Source of the DNA: Bostrychus sinensis
Lineage: Eukaryota; Chordata; Actinopteri; Gobiiformes; Eleotridae
Reading direction: 5' to 3'
DNA length: 64,000 bases
NCBI GenBank assembly: GCA_020698575.1
Contig: CM036258.1
Location: 20,108,795 to 20,172,794, forward strand
Part shown: positions 12,121 through 24,700 of the stretch, piece after piece
How positions within the stretch are numbered: position 1 is the first letter of the stretch
How the letters are laid out: each line of letters starts with the position of its first letter
Translations under genes and position numbers: made by a program
The notes under the pieces: generated by a model
The model's database searches: none
Told to the model about the DNA's origin: nothing
The model's input: the letters and a program-made list of their open reading frames with translations, nothing else

Positions 12121-13555
12121 GTTATACAGTAGTTTCTTACTGCCAGTCAACAATGACAAATGGCATATGGTAGACCAGTTTTTCATCACTCACATGTGCA
12201 TGGTGTTGAATCTTCCAAAAGTGGTCATAAAAACACACTGTGTCTTACAAAGACACTGTTTACTGATTGTAAATACTAAATTTCCTGTACTTTTTTAAAC
12301 TCAAGATCAAGAAAAAAAAATGCTGCCTGCCTTTAAAATAAAAATGATAATCCTGATAATTCTTTAACATGTGGGAAAAAAGTATGTAATATTCTTTAGC
12401 AGTTTCACCTCCTTTTCATCAGTTTCAATAGTTCAATATGAAAAGATTGCATTTTTTTTATCATCCTGGAAATAAATTATTAAATAATTCCTAGTACCAC
12501 CCATACCACTGTGGTAGACTGTTTATTGTAAGTTTTAAAATGTTTGACATATTATCATAAAAAGCAGCACTGAGTGAGGCAGCAGTGATGATGTCCCTGT
12601 TGAGTGCTCCTCCAGATTTGTATTACAAAGGCCTGAAGTTAAAATCCGATGATGCTAATTTCCATATTGAGCATCCTTTGAAAGAAAACTTAAATGGTGC
12701 ACTCTGCAACAAAACATTTTAACAGTAAGAGGTGGAGTTTGCAATGGCCTGTATGCAAACACACACAACAAAGATGAGTACTCAAATTGTTCAGAGTGAA
12801 TTAGTGAATAGTCAACTAAAGAGTAATGTCCAACACAAACAAACTGGTTTAAAGTTTGTGTCCACAGTCATAAGATGGAAAGGAAGTACTCCAAATCTGT
12901 AAAAGTTGTGTTACTTTAAAATCATATTACTCAACTAGAAGTAAAAGAACTCAACAAAATGAAAGTATTGGATGTAAAGTTTACTTAAAAGCAGTTTTGA
13001 TAATATAGTACAACAACTACTACAACCGTTAATGTTACTACAGATACTAATACTAATTCTACTGCTATGGAGATAAGATGGGTAGAGTCACAACAGGGCC
13101 ACCCTTGATAAATGACTATGTAGTTAATGGGCTGTAACATTCAATCATTTAAACACCAACCATACTGACCCAATGCGCTTAAACTGGTCCAAAATCAAGA
13201 CATTTAAAAGCAAAGGTCGAAGTTCACCAACGTCTCATGACCAGACAACGCCAGGTCAGAATCACACTACCCACCTTCCCCGCAGTTTCTCCCATTGAAC
13301 ATATTGATCGAAGTGTGGCACTGGGACGCCTTGTCACTAATTAAGCATCTCACTTAAGCCTCGCTGGTCATATTCAGGCCCAATTATTAATCCCTGCTTA
13401 GTGACAGACTTCTGCTGCCACTCAGATCAAGAACATGCCCTGAGTGAGGCCAGTCGGAGGTGGGCTAAGGCACTATTAGATCTTACTTCAGAGGCAAGGA
13501 GTTGTGCCATTAATCTGAATTTAATCAGGTCAAGAAGCAAGAGGTGAACAAACGT
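12121..13555. other. Intergenic, partial repeat copy, no gene
   Basis: Contains a second diverged piece of the AAGTACT-type repeat (about 12,885-13,080, again with ACTACT runs) and unique AT-rich DNA. No coding exon could be supported. Confidence 0.5.
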
Positions 13556-13559
13556 TTAC

Positions 13560-13940
13560 ATTTTCCTTGACTTTATTTTATTCATCCAGAAAGAGAAATT
13601 CACCTCAAAGGGCTTTAAAAACAATTAGTTACACAATCAAACATCAACAATAGACCTTCCTTAGACCCTCCTTCTTGGTGAGGAAAAACTCCTAAAAAAA
13701 CATTTATGAAAAAAAAGGGAAGAAACTTTATGGAGACCAAATCAAACCCCGTTCCCACCATTGCATACTGTCGCTGTGTCCTTGAGCAAGACCCTTAACT
13801 CTCCTTGCCTCGAGTGTCTGTGTACAGTGGTGTATGAATGTGTGAGTGTGAATGAGGTTACTAGATGTAAAGTGCTTTGACTGCCCATGGAGGTAGGAAA
13901 AAGGCACTGTATCAAATGTGACTATTAACCATTTTTTGTT
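13560..13940 (+). mobile_element. Common teleost dispersed repeat
   Basis: Carries phrases recurrent in fish genomes: GTCCTTGAGCAAGACCCTTA, then TTGCCTCGAGTGTCTG, GTATGAATGTGTGAGTGTGA and AAAGTGCTTTGACTG, preceded by GGTGAGGAAAAACTCC. The order and wording match a widespread non-autonomous element. The class (SINE or fragment of a longer element) is not established from sequence alone. Confidence 0.6.
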
Positions 13941-15446
13941 TGGATGCACAAAGGCCCATTTTGCTGTAGTTCAGGGTCTCTGGTTTTTCTGTGCATACAG
14001 TAAAGTCGTACACACAGTCTTTACAAATTAAACTGTAGATACAACAATGAGAGTGTAGATTCTCCATGGGTTACATCATCTTTGGTCTTAGGTGTACCCT
14101 TAGATACCCTGTGCCAGAACCATAAAATACTCTTCAAAATACAGCAAACAACATCATAGGTCAAGGAGATGAGATAGAAAAATCAAGAAACGCACTATAA
14201 AGCTAAAAAGCTCAAACACACAGGAGCTACTGCAAACCTGCAATACTTCAAATATAGGAACAAAGGGCAAACACATCTAAATCTACAGGATGGTACTAAA
14301 TATTTATGACTTGTTCTATGTTAAGATCGTTTCCCCTCAAAGTAGGTGTCTATTTACTCTGGCCCCTCACGACTAAGTGAAAGTCAAACCATATGATGAT
14401 TGGAAAGCTGATTTTAGTTCACACACACACACACACACACAAAGTGCATTGTGTTTATTTTCTAATTTAAATGCAACAAAAACTATATTGCTATGTTTTA
14501 CACAAAGCAAGTATTTCTGTTTTATGATTACATGACCATCACCAAAATCTGAAAAAGAAGTTTCTTAAGACTTTTTTAAGTCAACACTGATCCATTAGCG
14601 TAACAATGCTTAATATGAACAATAGCCTGCAGCCTAAGTTATCTCCCCAGCTTGCTTTAACCTCAAGTGCCCACTATTGTTTCTTATTGTTAAAGTAGCA
14701 TATGTGTGAGAATGGTCAAATAGGCTGCGTGGGGGTCGTGGCAGAGAACTCATGTAGTCTACAACTCCCACTTGGCCGCTCTAGTAATGTCAATCACAAT
14801 GCAGTATAGAGGAATCTCCGTGGTTTTTGGGGTGGCCTGTGAATGCAACAGTTCCCCATAGACTATAAACAGACATGCTGTCTTTTCCCCACGACCCATG
14901 ACACAAGACCCCTGACCTCTGACCTCCCATACAAAATAAAAAGACCAGTCATTCCGGACTCTCAAAGAAAAGGAATGCAACAAGGTATAAAGTTTAAATA
15001 ATTCAGTGTTATTGCTCCCTGGGGACTTGAAAACATTATTCTGACACACCCATGAGATGCATGAGGCAATCTTTACCTGCATCAGCCCTTCTAAACTCTT
15101 CTAATCTCCAGTTTATGAGGATGTGTCTTTATACTTCCTGCTAATGTTCTTGGCCTTAACCCAACTTGTTGACTTCATAGTAAATGATTGGTATGTCAAA
15201 TGATTACAAGTAAAAAGTAGTAGTGAGTCAAATAGGTTGTAGGTTGAGTTAGAACATAACGGCATAAACAAAAATAAGTATACAGCAGGACATTTGACTT
15301 GAAGACGGAAAATCCCCGTCTGTGTCTTCACGCCTTTTGTTATGACATGAGACGTTCCCGGGCCCACTGCTGGGTACGGACAGTATCAACAGCAGCAAGT
15401 TGTTTGAGACTGCCCCCTGGTGTTTGTTTTGTGCAAATGCCTAGTG
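13941..15446. other. Intergenic with (CA)11 microsatellite
   Basis: A (CA)n tract lies at 14,420-14,441. The 107-codon antisense frame at 14,759-15,082 has no recognisable domain and no exon signals. No gene called. Confidence 0.55.
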
Positions 15447-15550
<104 letters not shown>

Positions 15551-16089
15551 CTTACGTATTCAAAGTACTTAGAATGTATTTCAAATGAGTGAAGTCAAGA
15601 ATTTTGAGTGAAACATCAACTACATTCAAGACACAAATTTGCAGCTCCAAAAATATGAATCAAATAGATTTTCATACAATCTTAATCCTACCCTCTAAAG
15701 ATGAGACGTCAAAATAATTTTAGTGTAGAAATGTGGGGATCAACTTTTAAAACCATAATAGATAAGATTGTGCTACAGCAAAAACAAACAATATGTATTA
15801 TAAATAAGGCTGGGTTTATGATGATACTAATAAATAATTTTTAAATTGGTTTAATATAGAATCATGCGAATAATGTTCAAAGCAAAAGCTAAATCACTTT
15901 CAGATTGTGTCCAGAGGTTCTTTTTAGTTCCTGAGCAAATATGAGTAGTATTATTTAGTAAATGATTATCTTTAGGGTGGAAGTCAGTTGTCTTTCTGTT
16001 TTAAGACGTTTCCCCTAAAAATACTACTCAAGTACAGATTCTCAAAAAATATACTTACTCAAGTAAATTTCCTTCGATACTGTCTCCCT

Positions 16090-16091
<2 letters not shown>

Positions 16092-16130
<39 letters not shown>
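16092..16130 (+). repeat. (AAT)13 microsatellite
   Basis: Uninterrupted AAT/ATA trinucleotides. They produce a meaningless poly-Asn open frame. Confidence 0.95.
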
Positions 16131-16255
16131 GGGCTTGAACTTGCACACTGTCCTGTCTGGTGTCCTGATGCGGCCACAACAACCTGGAGCTGAATGCCTA
16201 GATGGAGATGATTGTAGACTTATCTCACTGATCTAGTTTCTTTTCTTTTTACAGC

Positions 16256-16283
16256 CCACAGGTGACTTTGAGGTCACCTGTGG
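16256..16283. other. Perfect 11-bp inverted repeat with two E-boxes
   Basis: CCACAGGTGAC (16,256-16,266), a 6-nt loop, then GTCACCTGTGG (16,273-16,283). Each arm holds a CAGGTG/CACCTG E-box, the core bound by Snail/ZEB and E-protein factors. No adjacent exon, so any role as an enhancer is only a possibility. Confidence 0.5.
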
Positions 16284-16299
16284 TCACTACATCCTTTAT

Positions 16300-17099
16300 C
16301 TATCCAGAACTAGAATCTATCAGAAATAATGCGAAGAAGCTATTGTTTTATTTCAAAATGTTTAGCTTATTCACAGTATTTTTATTTTCAATTTAAATAA
16401 TTAAAAGCAAACTCCAGATCTCTGCTATGTTATTCTGATAGCTCCTGGCTTGTGTACAGACTTCCAGGTTTGTGTGAGACTGTGATAGAGTGTTGCGAAG
16501 GAGAGGAATTAGGAGGGGAGTGTATCATTCAAACTCTACATTTTAGACACATCACGTTTACAGTCACAAAATCAGGTAGTGCAGCTTTAACTATTATTAT
16601 ACTATTATAGTTTATTTGTGTTCAACTGTCTGCCCTTCACGTTACTTACAACATTTCTAATGTCCACAAGAGGGGGTCCTTGTTACTCCTTTTCACGCTG
16701 TTCCTAGTGGCTCGATTTTGGTCTATGAAAAGAGCACGCTGTAAAAGAACACCTTGACACTTTTGTACTTTACATTTAACCTACATTTACATAATATCAG
16801 AATCATAAATGCCTGAAAGCAAAAACACTCAGAACAACCCGTTTCACAAAAGTGTTCTTTCGTTTTAATGCTTAACATTTATCATTATTATTTAATCCAC
16901 TGTCTCCTAGGCATGAAAGGTGAACCCTAACCAGTTAATTTTAGTCCATCTTTGACCAGTCTCTAAACCTAAGCTGCTGGGAAACTACACTGAGGGGGGC
17001 AGACTTTCAAACACTCTGTTGGAGTGAGTGGTGGCAGACTTTCAGACACTCAGGAGGTAGTGAGCAGTAGTAGTGGGATCTCTGTCATCTCTGTCTGCT
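16300..17099. other. Intergenic, no gene seen
   Basis: AT-rich unique DNA. A short CAGACTTTCAxACACTC duplication lies near 17,001-17,050. It may be the leader of the candidate exon at 17,143. Confidence 0.45.
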
Positions 17100-17142
17100 A
17101 CGTCTGTTCCATTATAGCAACCTTACTGACCACAATCACACT

Positions 17143-17218
17143 ATGGCCTCGGCGTTCCCTGCTTCTCTGTTTTTCATGATATCAGGTGGGTTTGTCGGCA
17201 GGATTTCATGTGTCACAG
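17143..17218 (+). other. Candidate signal-peptide first exon
   Basis: An ATG opens 25 codons, MASAFPASLFFMISGG and on to ISCVT, ending one base into a codon at a good donor (CACAG|GTGAGC). A hydrophobic leader cut off by a phase-1 intron is the usual first exon of secreted and immunoglobulin-superfamily proteins. I could not find a phase-compatible second exon with a recognisable domain downstream, so this may be a chance match, a decayed gene or a gene with unrecognised exons. Confidence 0.25.
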
Positions 17219-17399
17219 GTGAGCAAATCTTCTTGTTTTTCAAGGGTTACTTACCTGTGCTAGCTGAAATTAAAGGACGTACCTGAGAAACAGGGCAACT
17301 AAATAGGGTGATTTAGGCATGGGATAATTAAGTCGTTTTGATGATTCTTCCTGTGAACTGGTGCACTTGTGCAGTGTTATGTATTGCTATGGAAGATAT

Positions 17400-17568
17400 G
17401 GGCTGGTCCTGGAAGAGACTTACTTGGGCTGGGCCTGGATAAGTTTACTTGGGCTGGTCCTGGATGAGTTTACCTGGGCAGGTCCCGGATAAGTTTACTT
17501 GGGCTGGTCCTGGATAAGTTTACTTGGGCTGGTCCTGGAGAAGTTTACTTGGGCAGGTCCTGTATGAG
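17400..17568 (+). repeat. 25-bp minisatellite, about 6.5 copies
   Basis: Tandem units of GGGCTGGTCCTGGATAAG followed by TTTACTT begin at 17,400, 17,426, 17,451, 17,476, 17,501, 17,526 and 17,551 (partial), with one or a few substitutions each. The first unit is 26 bp. Confidence 0.9.
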
Positions 17569-17569
17569 A

Positions 17570-20470
17570 GTTCACCCAGATAGCATGTTCTGGAAGAACG
17601 GTACCCTTGATCAGGCGGAAGTCCTGAACGAGAGTGAGTTAGATTTGGACATCACCCTGGCAGTGATGCCAGTAGCAAAATTGAATTCTCAGCTCAACAG
17701 TTCACTCAGAAGAGAAAAATCTAATCTAATCCAAAGTATTGTATTCTTAATAAGCACATTTTAAGCGCAAAAAAGTTGTGCAGAAGGCCTGTGTGATATG
17801 TGTCAGAAAAGGGTAAATTTTGGGGGTAAAGCATGCATAGATATCTCCAATAAGCAGACCTCCTACTCTAATAGAAAAGTCTTAGGGAGGATGATTTTGA
17901 AAGATCAAAAAGATGGAGATTATTCAACCATCCCACAAATGCATGAATAATGAACTCAATTAATTGTATAAAAAAATTAAAAAGTAAAAGGGACATAAAA
18001 AAAGAATAAGAAACGTGATTAACATAAAAAGATAAATAAAAAATAGTAAGTAAAAGACATCAAAAGTAGATAAATGGAGTTTAAAAGCATACAGTAGTTT
18101 AACATATTTGCATGGGGATACTGAGACTGGACCCAGGGACCAAAGAGCTTTAAATAACTGAGCCAAACAACTGCTAACAGTAACCTGACACACTGTGGAG
18201 ATGACAAGTCTTTTTACTCTTAAAATCCTGTCACTATAATAAAAGATATAGTACAATGAACATATGAACAAGTAGAATCTATAGGCTATTCCTAGATTCC
18301 ACTAATCATTTCTTTAGTCCTTCCGAGATTACCCTGACCAAAGGTGGATGTCCCCCCTCCACCGACTCAGCCTACAACATCATCAGCTCTGAAAGCACAA
18401 GACAAGACAAAGGAGACAGTCCAGGTGAAGACATAGCCAGACCTACACACCAAGAGAAGACTAGCAAAGTGATCCTGGGGACAGGCGCTTTACACCACCA
18501 TCACATCTGTGATGACAGTGAGTGCAGCAGTCAATGCCAGTGAAAGACTCATTACTGCCAAATACTGTTAAGTCGAGCTCCATGATTAGACATCTTTTGC
18601 CGAGGGTCAGCACCAAAGAATAGAAACCACCCAGAGACTCAAAATGCACTCTGACCCAACCATGTTTAGGAGATCACCAGCTCCTCAACTCATACCTCAG
18701 TGAACTCAGTTACAACATCTTTGTCAGTCCAGACTGACAGCAGCTGTCAATCAAGTATGTCTGCATCAGGCCAGCAAGGCCCGCCCCCAGAGACGAACAG
18801 GGGAACACACAAATAAAGACTGATTGAGCCTCAAGTTGACGAGAATGTGCTTTGTGCAAACCAACAGGCATGTTCAGAAAAGTAAGATCTGTCTTAAAGA
18901 CATGACGCTGTTACATTGTGTTATAGTGTCTATGCAAGGGGAGTTGAACCAGACTCTGATGGTGACCTCATTAGAGAGAGTGTCCAGGTTACATGCCAGT
19001 TATTTGGTTGCCATTTCAACAAAGACCTGATGCTATACAGAGGAACTTGGACCATCATCTACATTCGACTGAATTCATGTATGCAAAAAGATTTAGCAAC
19101 CGGCTAACCAATGCCTGCGTTAAAGAGACACTGTTCTTGTCACAAGGCCAGGAAAAAGGCTGAAGCCAACTAGAAATTAAGACAAAAGACTTTCAGTTGA
19201 CATCAATGATATGCAAGCTTCATCTGTGGCAGAAAGCTGTTACCAGCAGACAGGCTGAGGAAGGGTCGAGAGGTGGAGACTACCAGAAAGGTCAAGAGAG
19301 GGGCAAACATCCAGACAGGTCATACAAAACACACTTAGCACATAGGAACTCATATGACACTAGTACTAAACAGTAGTTTTAGAATCTTTCCAAAGAGGAT
19401 CAGTGGCAATAGTGCATTCGATGATAATCTTGCAAGTGCAAATTATAGAAGATCTTATGTTGCATGATATACAGAATGATAGAATAAACAGGACAGAATA
19501 AGGACACAGGTAATTCTATTAATAGTGCATAAGCACGTTCTGCTGTATGAGACACTGTCCTTATTCTAGGTTAAGGTAACTTAGATAAAGCACAAAACCT
19601 ATGCGCAGCAATATGTTTAGCAATTAGTGAATTTAATACACAAGATATTTATTCTTGAACTCTTAGAAGAAGAATCATTTGTCTAGGTACATTTGCATGA
19701 AAAGCTCTTCCAGAACCGTCATCCACATGAGTGTATGTGGTGAAAGGATCTAGCTCTAGAAAGGACCTGGCTCCAGGACTCAGGTACAGAGGGTTTACGG
19801 ACCCTAGGTCCGTCAAAAAGTGCTGGAGCAGCCGGCTTGATCTGCTTTGCCTACGGTATAATAAAGATACATACTGTGGTTTATAGTTTGTTGGTAATTA
19901 TTACTGTACACAAATTTAATTATTTTTGATTTAACTGGAAAACTAGGCTCTGAACATGCCAAATGCATCTCTCAATGACTTCAATTCCCAAAACCAGTCA
20001 AACAATCTTAATACATACAGTAGGCTAAATTTATCCTCTACAAATATCACAAAAAACAGCATCTATACATTGAAATACTTTCAACACACAAATTGTCACT
20101 ATCTGCTGTTCTGTGGTGGCCCCTAACAGAGCTTTACTTAAGGAGATAAGAGAAGCTGTGCCCATTAAAAATGCCTGACCTTGTCCTCAGATTTACAGAC
20201 TGTCACTGTTGATGTCAGCCTCCTTTCGCATCTTCAGCTTTAGCTGTATTTGTCTTTAATAATGTACATTCTTTACTTGTACACCCAGCCTGCTGCCTTA
20301 GTTTCCTCCTCTGATACCTGACAAAATATTCAGTTTAATGAACAGAGTGAAAACGTTTGGTCAGTGACTTGTCTCAGTAGCTTATATTTAAGATGCTAAT
20401 TTGATAAATTAGCCTACTTACATTTTAGCTCAGTGTCTCTAACTCCTCTATGACCTCCATTTCTGCTGTA
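17570..20470. other. Unassigned region with coding-like fragments
   Basis: No gene is firmly supported. An open segment at 18,319-18,543 (74 codons, preceded by a TTCTTTAG acceptor-like site) and another at 18,916-19,107 (63 codons) are not recognised. They are not joined by compatible splice phases to each other or to the exon at 17,143. On the minus strand, 20,281-20,326 looks like a short terminal exon followed by ATTAAA (see the candidate at 20,475). The rest is AT-rich and contains a polypurine-poor stretch with no RNA gene that I can see. Confidence 0.35.
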
Positions 20471-20474
20471 GTCC

Positions 20475-20678
20475 TCATACTTCTCTAGTATCTGTGACCA
20501 ACTCCTGGTTTATTGTATTTTTATAAAGCTCTACAGCTGTATTATTGTCTTCTGCTGATATCATTTGTTTACTATCTGAATCTGGCGCTGCTGACGCGCG
20601 TTCACAACACGTGAACACAAGCGTTAAACAACACATGAAAAAGAGACAACCAATGAGAGCGCGGGGGAGGCGGGACAA
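20475..20678 (-). CDS. Unrecognised short secreted-protein candidate
   Basis: The 67-codon frame starts MSRLPRALIGCLFFMCCLTL, a convincing signal peptide with a small-residue cleavage context (ERASA|APDS), then an acidic Asn/Ser-rich stretch ending at TGA. Directly after, in the +1 frame, an open run includes LEKYEDYSRNGGHRGV and TELK, and stops at a strong donor (T|GTAAGTAG, near 20,420). A phase-compatible acceptor (TTTTGTCAG, about 20,327) would add a few codons and a stop, with ATTAAA about 60 bp on. So the gene would be continuous if one base differed near 20,490: a frameshifted pseudogene, an assembly error or coincidence. Function unknown. Confidence 0.3.
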   Translation of the reverse strand: MSRLPRALIGCLFFMCCLTLVFTCCERASAAPDSDSKQMISAEDNNTAVELYKNTINQELVTDTREV

Positions 20679-20830
20679 GCGTCAGAGGAGCCAATGAGAA
20701 ACGAGTTAGTCTTCCATAGAGCTCTGTTTGCTGCGTGGCTGCTGTGACGGGAACAGGAGAGAGGAGAGAGGCTGTAAAGAGTTAGCGCTGGGCTCAGTAA
20801 ACACAGACAAAAGTACCGAGGAGATAATAA
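20640..20830. promoter_or_regulatory. CCAAT-containing GC-rich promoter-like stretch
   Basis: Two CCAATGAGA motifs (about 20,649 and 20,690) are 41 bp apart, with GGGGGAGGCGGGAC between them and a purine-rich leader-like sequence to the right. The pair of NF-Y type sites and the GC content suggest a transcription start, possibly bidirectional. One direction would give the small minus-strand gene candidate, the other an alternative upstream mfsd2a leader. The first CCAAT lies inside the proposed minus-strand ORF, which argues against using both readings together. Confidence 0.35.
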
Positions 20831-21739
20831 TTGTTACGCATCATTGCGCACTTTTAAGTGGGTAAACGGAAATCTGCAGCATTCCTGTCCTAGTGGGTAT
20901 ACGGCTTATACCTGCGTATCATGTAGACTACACCACTGCATGTGTGTAGGCTACTTCTGTTACACTCTCATTAGACTACTTCCATTACTTTTTTGCTTCA
21001 TATAGACGATGTCGATAATGTCAGCATTGGATGTACGAGCCATTTGACTGAGTAGTAAGAATATTTGCTGGGTACTGGCTGGTACTGAGTGAACCTACAT
21101 TTACATAAACATGTCTAGACTAAATTTCATTGTTAGAAGCAATTGGTAGGGATTGAGCAACGGGATTAAGATGTTTCAGGTTATTGTAGGCTATGTCACA
21201 AGACCAGCACAGTCCCTGCACCAAAACTGTGACAGTCTTTATTGGACTCTAACTAGGTCTTAATGTAGAGAGGGAAAACTAACAAAAATAACAAACAAAA
21301 TAACAAATAAAAATATGTTTTAGGCTAAATATGGCTAATTAGGGCAATTTAAAAAAAAAAAAAAAGTTTTTTCCCCCAGTGCCCATCAATGGTTGCCTAT
21401 CGCACTATACTGCAATAAACTCCCGTTTTTTTGAAGATGGTGAGTGGTGGTATCCTCTTTGTATTTGCACTGGGTCTATCTGAAAGTCAAATTCAGCAGT
21501 AGCTGAAGGAAACGTCAGTGAACAGGCGACTGGCGCGTCAGCAGCGTGACGCAGGAGCGTAGTAGAGCCGTCCACCAACCAGATGAATGACCTGAACAGA
21601 CAGAGAACCAGCGCCTTCAGTTAGAAAAGGACAAGGTTACAACACGATGTACTGAAGCGGCTTTCCTTTTACCACGACCAATATTACTTTACAACGCTGC
21701 CTGGATTATCACACTTTCTGAGACCAACTAGCGCTCTAA

Positions 21740-24700
21740 ATGGCAAGAGGAGAAGGCGCCGAGCAATACGCAGCAGGTTTATTGTCTGTGAAACCTATAA
21801 ATACAGAGATCAAGACAAAGGTAGGTTAAATTAAGCATATTATTATGTAGCATGTCTGTGTTTGTCTTATTTGGCCCACACTTTCATGTGGTAATATTTT
21901 TTATGGCTTCAAATGCAACTTCCAACGCGTGAGTGGTCGTTATAGCTGCTTCCTCCTCCTTCGTCAAGTGATCTTCTATGTACCGCATGTCCTCATGAAA
22001 CAAATTTGACCCTGGTTTTGGTCTCTTATAGAGGGACAGGTACATTGGTCTTAAGGAAGCAGTGTCTGCATCTACTTTTATGAGCTTTTTTAAGGAGACG
22101 TGGCACTCCTGCTGATGTTGTATGATTCATATGCTGCAGATATAAATAGCCCACAATCAATTAAAATTGGAACAAAATGCTCGTCTTAATACAGAGCTTT
22201 GAATCCTGAGTCTTGATTAAGACGAGTCAGTCAGTCTAAATTTAGATGAAATGTTTTTAGAGGGGTGAGGTTTCACCTCATGAGTTCACGCTACTGTAGA
22301 GACTACTGTAGGCATAGGTATTTTAACTAATTCAAATGATGTAGCCCAGTTAATTGGCTATGTGCTTACATTTTTAGACAAAAGATTAGCTGGTATAGTA
22401 GGCTTTGTTAGTTTTAAATATACTCCATGCTTTATGCTTTAAATTATCAGTTTGTGGTTTGCATCATAAAAATAAAATATTGTATTAATAGCCTACAGTT
22501 GATTATGCAGATGATTAGGATCAGACTCTGCAAAGGTTTGCAAAAAATCATCACTATACCTCCAACATCCTATGGCTTCAGCCAATGGCTGTGCTGATGA
22601 GGTGGCGCGAGGGAGTGAACTACAGTAACCTCACTTTCACACCACAGAGTCTAGAGCCACAATGCAATGTCATCCAGGGTTTAATCTCATCCAGGGTTGT
22701 AGGCAGTGGGGGGATTTCCCTGTAGTCCTCTGTAGTCCTCTGTAGTCCTCTGTAGTCCTCTGTAGTCCTCTGTAGCAGGTAAAGCTGGCAGAAAATTTAC
22801 TCACCACAAGACCCACAAAGTGAACCATTTCTCACTTTACTTTCCATTTCCTCAAGGTCTCCACAGTCTCATTTTGACATTCCCCTGTCATTTTTCCCTC
22901 CAGAAAACCAAAAGGAGAAATGGTCTGTCTGTGTGCGACAAACTGTGCTATGCCATTGGTGGTGCTCCGTACCAGATCACAGGCAGTACTCTGGGCTTCT
23001 TCCTTCAGATCTACCTGCTAGATGTGGCACTGGTAAATTTCATTCTTTCAAAGCCAAGTATCATTTTAACTCTTTTTGTCCTGCACTAGTCAAGCATAAT
23101 AACTAGAACCCACACTGCTTTGTACTTTAATTATCAAATTATTAACCTCCCACTGGTTAGGCCTTTAGGAACCAACAACACAGTGTCTTTAATGTTCTTT
23201 AAATGCTGCCTTGGTCCTTATTACATCACTGTGTTTAATTGGCCATTGTCCTACTTCTTATCACATGACCTTAAAAGTATTAATAAGTCATGCCAGAATG
23301 TTACAATGCTCTTTACACATCCGACTTTTTCATTGTTTCCCGCAGCTGGACCCCTTTCATGCCTCTGTCATCTTGTTCGTGGGACGGGCCTGGGATGCAG
23401 TGACCGATCCAACGGTGGGCTTCCTGGTTAGCCGGAGCAGATGGACAGGCATTGGCCGCATGATGCCTTGGTATGTAGCAAAGCACTAATGTGAACATTT
23501 TAGTATTATAACGTGGGTGTTCGACTATAACCATGGCAACAAGACGGTGAATTTTTGAAGAATGATGGTGAGAGAGTCATCTGTGAGACCTCCATGTGCC
23601 AGCCTGCTTCATTGATAGCATGATAGGCTTTTCGTTTAGATGAAGTATAAATATTGCGATGTGTACAGTATGTGATGGCTGGGAGTGGATATTTAATGTG
23701 TAGTGCTAAAATATGACGTGGGCTACAAAAATTAAAACCTAAAATTGCTAATGGTAGCAGTTGGTCTCAGAGATGAAGTGTCTTTGAACGAGACTATGAC
23801 CTTGAAATGAAGTCCTGTCTATATAATGTATAAGAGGTAAAAGCATTAGAGGTCCAATACACAGTAGCTATCTTATTGCAATACCAATATAATGTTTTAC
23901 AAGAGCACGGCTAAATATTTGACAAGGTTTTTCTCACATGACTTCCAAGTTTTATTTTATTGTGCTATACTGACTAGTAAAATATGTCAGCTGCTGTGCC
24001 AGAGCTGCACATTGTGGGAGGGGGAGGGGAAGCAGCTCCTAGCTCTGCGATTGGTCCAACCCACAACACACCATGAGATGTAAACCAATAGGGGTGTGTC
24101 ATGTGTGCAAGTTTGACTTTCTAAATGTTGTGAGAGGGCGGGTGGGCCAAAACAGAGAGAGGTTATCTCAGTTCAAAAGTTACCAATTAGAGGTCTTTGT
24201 TAAAAATAAACATCCTGGGAAGCTTTTGTAAACTGAAGAGAAATAGGCTCATGGCAAACAATAAATGAGTCATTGCAGCCACAGATGTAACGGAAGAAGT
24301 AATATTGTATGAGTCAGTGCTTTAAATACTTCTTTAAATCGGATGCAAAGAAGCCTATTGATGCAGCACGCCCCAAGGTCAGGCTATTTACATCAGACAG
24401 CACTGTGCAAACATTTTAGACCGGTTTTTAAGAAAGGCTATGAATACAGAAACAGGCAAACTAAAACAACAGAAAACTAGACACACTTGGCGAGCATAGA
24501 CCTCTGCCAAGGCACTGGTCCTATCATGCAATTGTCTCTTGTTAAGAAGTAAATGCTCTTTCTATTGAGTCACAAAATCTCACATTGGTGGAATCTACTT
24601 AAACTTAGCATTTGTTTTTTTTTTTAGTGAGTGAAGTTTGCATGTTCGGCACTTACACAATTCTATATTTATTAAAGCACTCTTAGTTAACAGCATTTTT

